This document shows positions 59,084-64,000 of a stretch of 64,000 nt of DNA, one piece after another. This stretch comes from an uncultured Lachnospiraceae bacterium (GTDB lineage: Bacteria; Bacillota; Clostridia; Lachnospirales; Lachnospiraceae), in NCBI GenBank assembly GCA_947174705.1, contig CAMWKB010000003.1, forward strand, positions 1-64,000, given 5' to 3'. Position numbers and translations under genes: made by a program. A model generated the notes under the pieces. It was not told the DNA's origin. It was given only the letters and a program-made list of their open reading frames with translations, and made no database searches. Each line of letters begins with the position of its first letter. The first letter of the stretch is position 1.

Positions 59084-61384
59084 CTAGTCTACACGGTTGT
59101 AATTAATCAGGCATCCCTTAAGAATAATCTGGCGTTCCTCATCTGTGAGTTCACCCAGCTTCAATTCAAATGAAGTCATGGTATCTTTTTCTACTGAAAC
59201 CGTATATGCCGTAATCGTCTCCCATTTCTCCTCAACCGCCTTTTTGATATCCGGTATAAAAAGATAGTCCAGATTCTTAAATGGGAGCTGTTCGCTTTGT
59301 TCTATAACGAATGGCAGCATACCCCAGTTAATAAGGTTGGAGCGGTATCTCTTCGTAGCGTATTCATTGGCTATATTCGCCCATCCGCCAAGCACTTTCT
59401 GGCAGCTTGCTGCCTGTTCCCTTGCGGAACCGTCACCCGGTTTTACTGCAAAAATCGTGGAGCCAAAGCCTGTATTTTCATGGGAAGCATCTGCAAAAGT
59501 CTTCTTAACTACATTCATCACAGGTTTAACATCGGGATGAGCCTGACAGGGATGCTCGCCCGCCATTCTTGCCTTCTCCGCCTTCTGTATATCCTTGGCG
59601 CGTCCTACATACTCAGGGTCTTTTCTTGAGAGTGCAAACTCCGCAAGTCCCAACGGATTGGAACGATAGGAAGAAGTCTCGCCTGACGGAATAAGCTCGT
59701 CCGTTGTAGTAACCGGATCATGGATTTCCGAAACAACACGCAACACAAGATTCTCCGGAAGCGCACCCATTACAGGCCAGTCTTTTATATTAGGGCCAAA
59801 CTTAATTTCAACGCTTTCATCAGCTACGCCTTTGGAATCAAAAACACGATTCGCATAAATGTTAGCATCAAAATGATATTTATACTTTCCGATTTCACCG
59901 TCAAATTCCGTCGCAGGTGTCAACACACCCTTATTGGCAGCGGTCGCCGCAATAGAGCGGGCATCCATAAGCGCCACTGAAGAAATCTGTCCGTTTTGCA
60001 GCTTAGAGCCTTCACGATTCGGGAAGTTCCTCGTAGAATGGCGAATACTGAAGGCATTGTTTGCCGGAGTGTCACCGGCTCCGAAACACGGACCGCAGAA
60101 TGCAGTTTTCATAACTGCGCCGGTCTCTAAAATAGCAGCCGCACAGCCATTTTTAATAAGCTCCATATAAACGGGCATAGACGCCGGATACACGCTGAGC
60201 GTAAATTCATCCGAACCTATATATGAGCCTTTAAGAATATCTGCTGCCGCACAGATGTTTTCAAAACCGCCGCCTGCACAGCCTGCTATAATTCCCTGGT
60301 CTACCATAAACTTACCGTTAACTACCTTATCCTGAAGTGAATAAGGCACTGCTCCGTCTAAGCTGACTTTTGCTTTTTCTTCTACATCATGCAGAATATC
60401 CTTAAGATTGCTGTTTAATTCCTCAATTGTATAGGTGTTGCTTGGATGGAACGGCATAGCTATCATAGGTTTTATGGCCGATAAATCAATCTCTATCATG
60501 CCGTCATAATATGCAATCTCACCCGGATTTAATTCCTTATAATCTTCGCTTCTTCCATGAATATCATAGAACTCTTTAATATTTTCATCTGTTGTCCATA
60601 TCGAAGAAAGGCAGGTTGTTTCCGTTGTCATTACATCAATACCGATACGGAAATCAGCGCTTAAATTTTTCACGCCCGGACCTACAAATTCCATTACTTT
60701 ATTCTTAACATATCCATTGCCGAAAACCGCGCCGATAATTGCCAGTGCAACGTCCTGCGGGCCTACTCCTTTTACCGGCTCGCCCTTTAAGTAAACTCCG
60801 ACAACTTCCGGCATATTTATATCATAAGTCTGTGACAGTAATTGCTTTACAAGCTCAGGACCGCCCTCGCCTACTGCCATTGTTCCAAGCGCACCATATC
60901 TGGTATGGGAATCGGAACCAAGAATCATTTTTCCTCCGCCTGCAAGCATTTCTCTTGCATACTGATGTATTACTGCCTGATGAGGGGGTACATATACACC
61001 GCCGTAACGTTTCGCGCAGGTAAGGCCGAACATATGATCGTCTTCATTGATCGTGCCGCCTACTGCACATAATGAATTGTGGCAGTTAGTCAAAACATAA
61101 GGTATCGGAAATCTGGTAAGACCTGACGCCCTTGCCGTCTGTATTATTCCTACAAATGTAATATCATGGGAAGTCAGTTTATCGAACTTAATTTTGAGCT
61201 TCTCCATGTTACCGGAAGTATTATGCTCTTTTAAAATGGCATATGCCATTGTGCTTTGCATAGCTTCCTGCTTGGAAATCTCTTTTCCTGTTTCATTTTT
61301 TACCTGCGCAGCTGCGTCTGCATTGTCCGGCACTATCTTCGTACCGTTAATCAGATAAGCGCCGCCGTCTGATAATTTAATCAT
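59084..61384 (-). CDS. Aconitase-family hydratase (YbhJ-like)
   Basis: 766 residues. An aconitase-superfamily enzyme with [4Fe-4S] cluster cysteines in '[20 protein letters not shown]' and '[20 protein letters not shown]' and the N-terminal '[20 protein letters not shown]', '[22 protein letters not shown]'. The length and order resemble the uncharacterised aconitase-like YbhJ of E. coli more than AcnA or AcnB. The substrate is unknown; a dehydration/hydration of a tricarboxylic or hydroxy acid is expected. GGGAGG lies 7 nt before the ATG. It is monocistronic as far as visible. Confidence 0.85.
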   Translation of the reverse strand: MIKLSDGGAYLINGTKIVPDNADAAAQVKNETGKEISKQEAMQSTMAYAILKEHNTSGNMEKLKIKFDKLTSHDITFVGIIQTARASGLTRFPIPYVLTNCHNSLCAVGGTINEDDHMFGLTCAKRYGGVYVPPHQAVIHQYAREMLAGGGKMILGSDSHTRYGALGTMAVGEGGPELVKQLLSQTYDINMPEVVGVYLKGEPVKGVGPQDVALAIIGAVFGNGYVKNKVMEFVGPGVKNLSADFRIGIDVMTTETTCLSSIWTTDENIKEFYDIHGRSEDYKELNPGEIAYYDGMIEIDLSAIKPMIAMPFHPSNTYTIEELNSNLKDILHDVEEKAKVSLDGAVPYSLQDKVVNGKFMVDQGIIAGCAGGGFENICAAADILKGSYIGSDEFTLSVYPASMPVYMELIKNGCAAAILETGAVMKTAFCGPCFGAGDTPANNAFSIRHSTRNFPNREGSKLQNGQISSVALMDARSIAATAANKGVLTPATEFDGEIGKYKYHFDANIYANRVFDSKGVADESVEIKFGPNIKDWPVMGALPENLVLRVVSEIHDPVTTTDELIPSGETSSYRSNPLGLAEFALSRKDPEYVGRAKDIQKAEKARMAGEHPCQAHPDVKPVMNVVKKTFADASHENTGFGSTIFAVKPGDGSAREQAASCQKVLGGWANIANEYATKRYRSNLINWGMLPFVIEQSEQLPFKNLDYLFIPDIKKAVEEKWETITAYTVSVEKDTMTSFELKLGELTDEERQIILKGCLINYNRVD

Positions 61385-61433
61385 GTGAAATCCTCCCTGT
61401 AAATTATTTAAATAAATGATTTCGTTATTTTGA

Positions 61434-64000
61434 TTATTTAAACCAATTTATTATATTTTTAATACTACTTGTTCCAATATTAAAGCTTGCAGTCTTACTG
61501 CCAACATATTTAGTCTGTCCGGGCTTTCCGGTAATCACTACGGTTGCCTTGCCCTTATTCACATTATTTACAAATTCGACATTATAGTGATCTGTACTAT
61601 TAAGAGAAACCGTCTCTTTTCCTATCTTGTATGTAACTACCACTGTTATATCTTTTTGAGTAATAGGCTTACCGGTATAATTGACTTTTTTAATATTATT
61701 TCCTTCTTTATCCTTGAAGCTTACCTTAGCCCTTGATAAATCATAGCTGTCTGATTCGGCTTTAGTTCTGACCTTATATGAAGCAACTGCATAACACGTA
61801 CTGTCTGTCGTAGCATAATTACCTTTGCCTTTTATCATTACCCAGACTGTTGTGTCACCGTTTTTATTGGTTACCTTATTGTTCTTATTATCCATTACTC
61901 TGGCATTAGGATTACTTGCCGGATCATCCAGATAATAGGTAACAGTGTAATTGGAAGCTTTGAGCAATACCCCGTCTATGCTGACATAAGGGGCTGATTT
62001 ATACATTCCGGTTTTCTTAAAGACCTTATCGCAGACTGTAATTTCCAAACCAGCAGTAACTCCGCTGTTGCTTTGCTTATTACTGCACAACACCGCCGGA
62101 TTAATCTTAAAGTCTTTTGAAGCTTTACTTCCCTTATAATTTCCAATGCCTGTCACCGTAACTTTTCCGGTTCCGACTTTCTTGTTTTTGCTGTAAGTTA
62201 CTTTATAATCTTTGCCTTTTACTAATGTAGTATTATCGCCTTTGGTCTTCACTACAAGATTGTCAACCGTAGTGCCGGTACTTACAAAAGTATAGCCTTC
62301 ATTGTTCTTATCAAACTCTATACTTAACTCCGTCTTTTTAGGTTTAATAGTGTATGATTTGGTAACGGTACCGATACATCTATCGCTTATACCCACAATG
62401 GTTACTTTCTTGGTGCCCGCACTCGTTATATCCTTCGGATAATATATCTTATAATCCATATCCTTCTTAAGTCCGTTAACAGCATCCTCAGAAGCATCAG
62501 GAGCCTTTTTTGTAGATACTTTAATAAAACCATCTATATTCTGAGGTTTGTCATTATAAGGAAGATTTTTAATGGCCTTACTATCAGTAATAGTCACTGA
62601 AATCTTATAGTCTTTCTGCTCAGACTTCGGTATAACTATAACATTAAGTTTACGGATTCCTTTAAAATTACCCTGGCCTTCAACACTAATTAGCGTATTA
62701 TTATCTTTGTTTTTCCATTTATAAGTTTTATATTTGTCATTAACAAACTTAAAATCCTTAGCGGCAAGTTTTACACCACCATAAAACAGTGATGGAGATA
62801 TCTTATTGCCTTCTATAACCGTAATGTTGGTTATGTCAGTTACTTCAGTTCCCTCTACCTTCATTGCAGTTTCGTCATTTTCATCGAAATCTGAATTATC
62901 AAGGTTCTTAGGCACAATATTAAATGGCTGGGATTTACTTCCGGCAAAATTACCTTTACCGGTCACAATAATCTGCGCAGGTTTAACATTTGTAAGCGGC
63001 TGTCCACTGGCGTCTGTATTAGCTTTAATATTATTACTGTACTTTACCGTATAATCAGTGCCTTCAGCGAGTAGTTCACCATTGTTCCTCACTTCAATTT
63101 CCGGAGTGATTGCACGCCCGGTATAGATGTAGGTCTTATTCGGATATTTTAACTTAACGCTAAGACCTTCGGGTTTACCTCTTGTAATTGTGATACTTTC
63201 GGATAAATCGGTTGGAAGCGCATCCAATACGGTTTTATCCTCCTTATACCAGACATAAGGATTTCCGGAATCCACTTTCGGCAGTTCAACCATCACTTTA
63301 AGATTCCTAGGCGTACGGATAACAGTCAAATTAGTGCATGGCATATCAGATTCACTACCCTCAACAAGAATCGAAGCCCCCAGCATTTCCGTTGCATTCG
63401 CAACTTGGGCTGCATCAAAATTACTAAGATCCAGCGATGTTAAGTTAATACAGTTAGCAAACATATAAGAGGCATCTGTCATACCTGTTACATTAATTAT
63501 CGCTGACGTAATCTTGTCGCTGTTACTATACCATGGAGCTCTATCTATTCCACCCGGTGCTGCAAACTCTCCGGTTCCTTTTACCTTCAGCTTTCCACCA
63601 TTGTCAATAACCCAAGTGATGTCAGAACCGTTTTCCTTATATTCACCGCTGGCAATCGCATCATCAGCTATTGTCCAAGGTGTAACAGTTACAGCGCAAA
63701 CTGCACTCACATCTCCCACAGATGCGGTAATCGTACAATTCCCCTCGGCAACTGCAGTCACTATGCCGTTTTCTACTGTTGCAACAGCCTCATCGCTGCT
63801 TACCCATGTAACGGCCACGTTAGTCGCATTACTTGGAGTGACTGCCGCTGTCAATTCAGCAGTTTCGCCTTCCTCCAATGTCAATGTATCCTGGCTAAGC
63901 GTAATGCTTTCTACCGGAATTTCTACTTCTTCATTAATATCGATATTCGCAGTTAATACTGTTTCTTTTTCTGAAATATCCCAGCTCTGATGCAGAGAAT
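61434..64000 (-). CDS. Large surface protein with Ig-like repeats, N-terminus cut by window edge
   Basis: The frame stays open to the right edge past the track start at 63884; 854 residues are visible. N-terminal visible part: a BIG_2 bacterial Ig domain ('[20 protein letters not shown]', '[21 protein letters not shown]'). Next is a BspA/DUF285-like stretch ('[20 protein letters not shown]'). Then come at least four repeats of about 80-100 residues of the type '[19 protein letters not shown]', '[14 protein letters not shown]', '[12 protein letters not shown]'. No LPXTG or S-layer motif is seen at the C-terminus, which ends 'IKNIINWFK'. It is probably secreted or held by parts outside the window; adhesion or glycan binding is likely. 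Confidence 0.85.
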   Translation of the reverse strand, partial: SLHQSWDISEKETVLTANIDINEEVEIPVESITLSQDTLTLEEGETAELTAAVTPSNATNVAVTWVSSDEAVATVENGIVTAVAEGNCTITASVGDVSAVCAVTVTPWTIADDAIASGEYKENGSDITWVIDNGGKLKVKGTGEFAAPGGIDRAPWYSNSDKITSAIINVTGMTDASYMFANCINLTSLDLSNFDAAQVANATEMLGASILVEGSESDMPCTNLTVIRTPRNLKVMVELPKVDSGNPYVWYKEDKTVLDALPTDLSESITITRGKPEGLSVKLKYPNKTYIYTGRAITPEIEVRNNGELLAEGTDYTVKYSNNIKANTDASGQPLTNVKPAQIIVTGKGNFAGSKSQPFNIVPKNLDNSDFDENDETAMKVEGTEVTDITNITVIEGNKISPSLFYGGVKLAAKDFKFVNDKYKTYKWKNKDNNTLISVEGQGNFKGIRKLNVIVIPKSEQKDYKISVTITDSKAIKNLPYNDKPQNIDGFIKVSTKKAPDASEDAVNGLKKDMDYKIYYPKDITSAGTKKVTIVGISDRCIGTVTKSYTIKPKKTELSIEFDKNNEGYTFVSTGTTVDNLVVKTKGDNTTLVKGKDYKVTYSKNKKVGTGKVTVTGIGNYKGSKASKDFKINPAVLCSNKQSNSGVTAGLEITVCDKVFKKTGMYKSAPYVSIDGVLLKASNYTVTYYLDDPASNPNARVMDNKNNKVTNKNGDTTVWVMIKGKGNYATTDSTCYAVASYKVRTKAESDSYDLSRAKVSFKDKEGNNIKKVNYTGKPITQKDITVVVTYKIGKETVSLNSTDHYNVEFVNNVNKGKATVVITGKPGQTKYVGSKTASFNIGTSSIKNIINWFK

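Overview
The window looks like a chromosomal segment of a spore-forming, probably motile Firmicute of class Clostridia, most likely Lachnospiraceae. Grounds: moderately low GC, strong GGAGG ribosome binding sites, sigma-A type promoters, sporulation genes (SpoIID, SpoIIQ-like, SipL-like), candidate sigma-E and sigma-D promoters, and an mgl galactose transporter with a YesM/YesN-type sensor pair. Nearly every gene is on the minus strand, so operons read from high to low coordinates. The two exceptions are a small membrane protein near 37.5 kb and plsC near 49.1 kb. No tRNA, rRNA, CRISPR array, insertion sequence or phage gene was seen.

Region 1 (1-17.5 kb) is the most unusual part. One minus-strand gene string encodes a membrane acyltransferase, a MATE transporter fused to an RsbW-like ATPase, a 2994-residue nonribosomal peptide synthetase (A-T-C-A-T-C-A-T-reductase), a phosphopantetheinyl transferase, a STAS anti-sigma antagonist, a second acyltransferase, a membrane SpoIIE/RsbU-type phosphatase, a free RsbW-like kinase and a hybrid histidine kinase that runs off the left edge. 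A full partner-switching module therefore sits in the same string as a reductive-release NRPS, and an RsbW-like domain is joined to the likely exporter. A 21-bp-period direct repeat lies just upstream of the candidate operon promoter, next to a LytTR-family regulator.

Region 2 (17.6-23.1 kb) holds a LytTR / DUF3021 / CPBP-like operon and a pair of c-di-GMP genes (FIST-GGDEF and PAS-GGDEF-EAL). Region 3 (23.2-32.8 kb) is a sugar uptake and sensing locus: AraC-type response regulator, YesM-type kinase, two extra sugar-binding-protein paralogues, then mglB-mglA-mglC and a small membrane protein.

Region 4 (32.8-49.8 kb) is mostly housekeeping and envelope: NlpC/P60 hydrolase, asnS, a trigger-factor-like lipoprotein, ispE-gntR-murI, bactofilin with a degenerate M23 protein, a SipL-like spore protein, pyrimidine genes pyrC-pyrK-pyrD, a PrcB-like lipoprotein and plsC. 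Region 5 (49.8-64 kb) carries an MBOAT/AlgJ-like acylation pair, a GH9-like lipoprotein lacking catalytic residues, an amidohydrolase, SpoIIQ-like and SpoIID, a calcium-loop protein behind a sigma-D-like promoter, an aconitase-family hydratase and a large Ig-like surface protein cut by the right edge.

Start codons were re-chosen wherever the ORF track extended past a clear ribosome binding site. Functions come from motifs read by eye. No database search was run.
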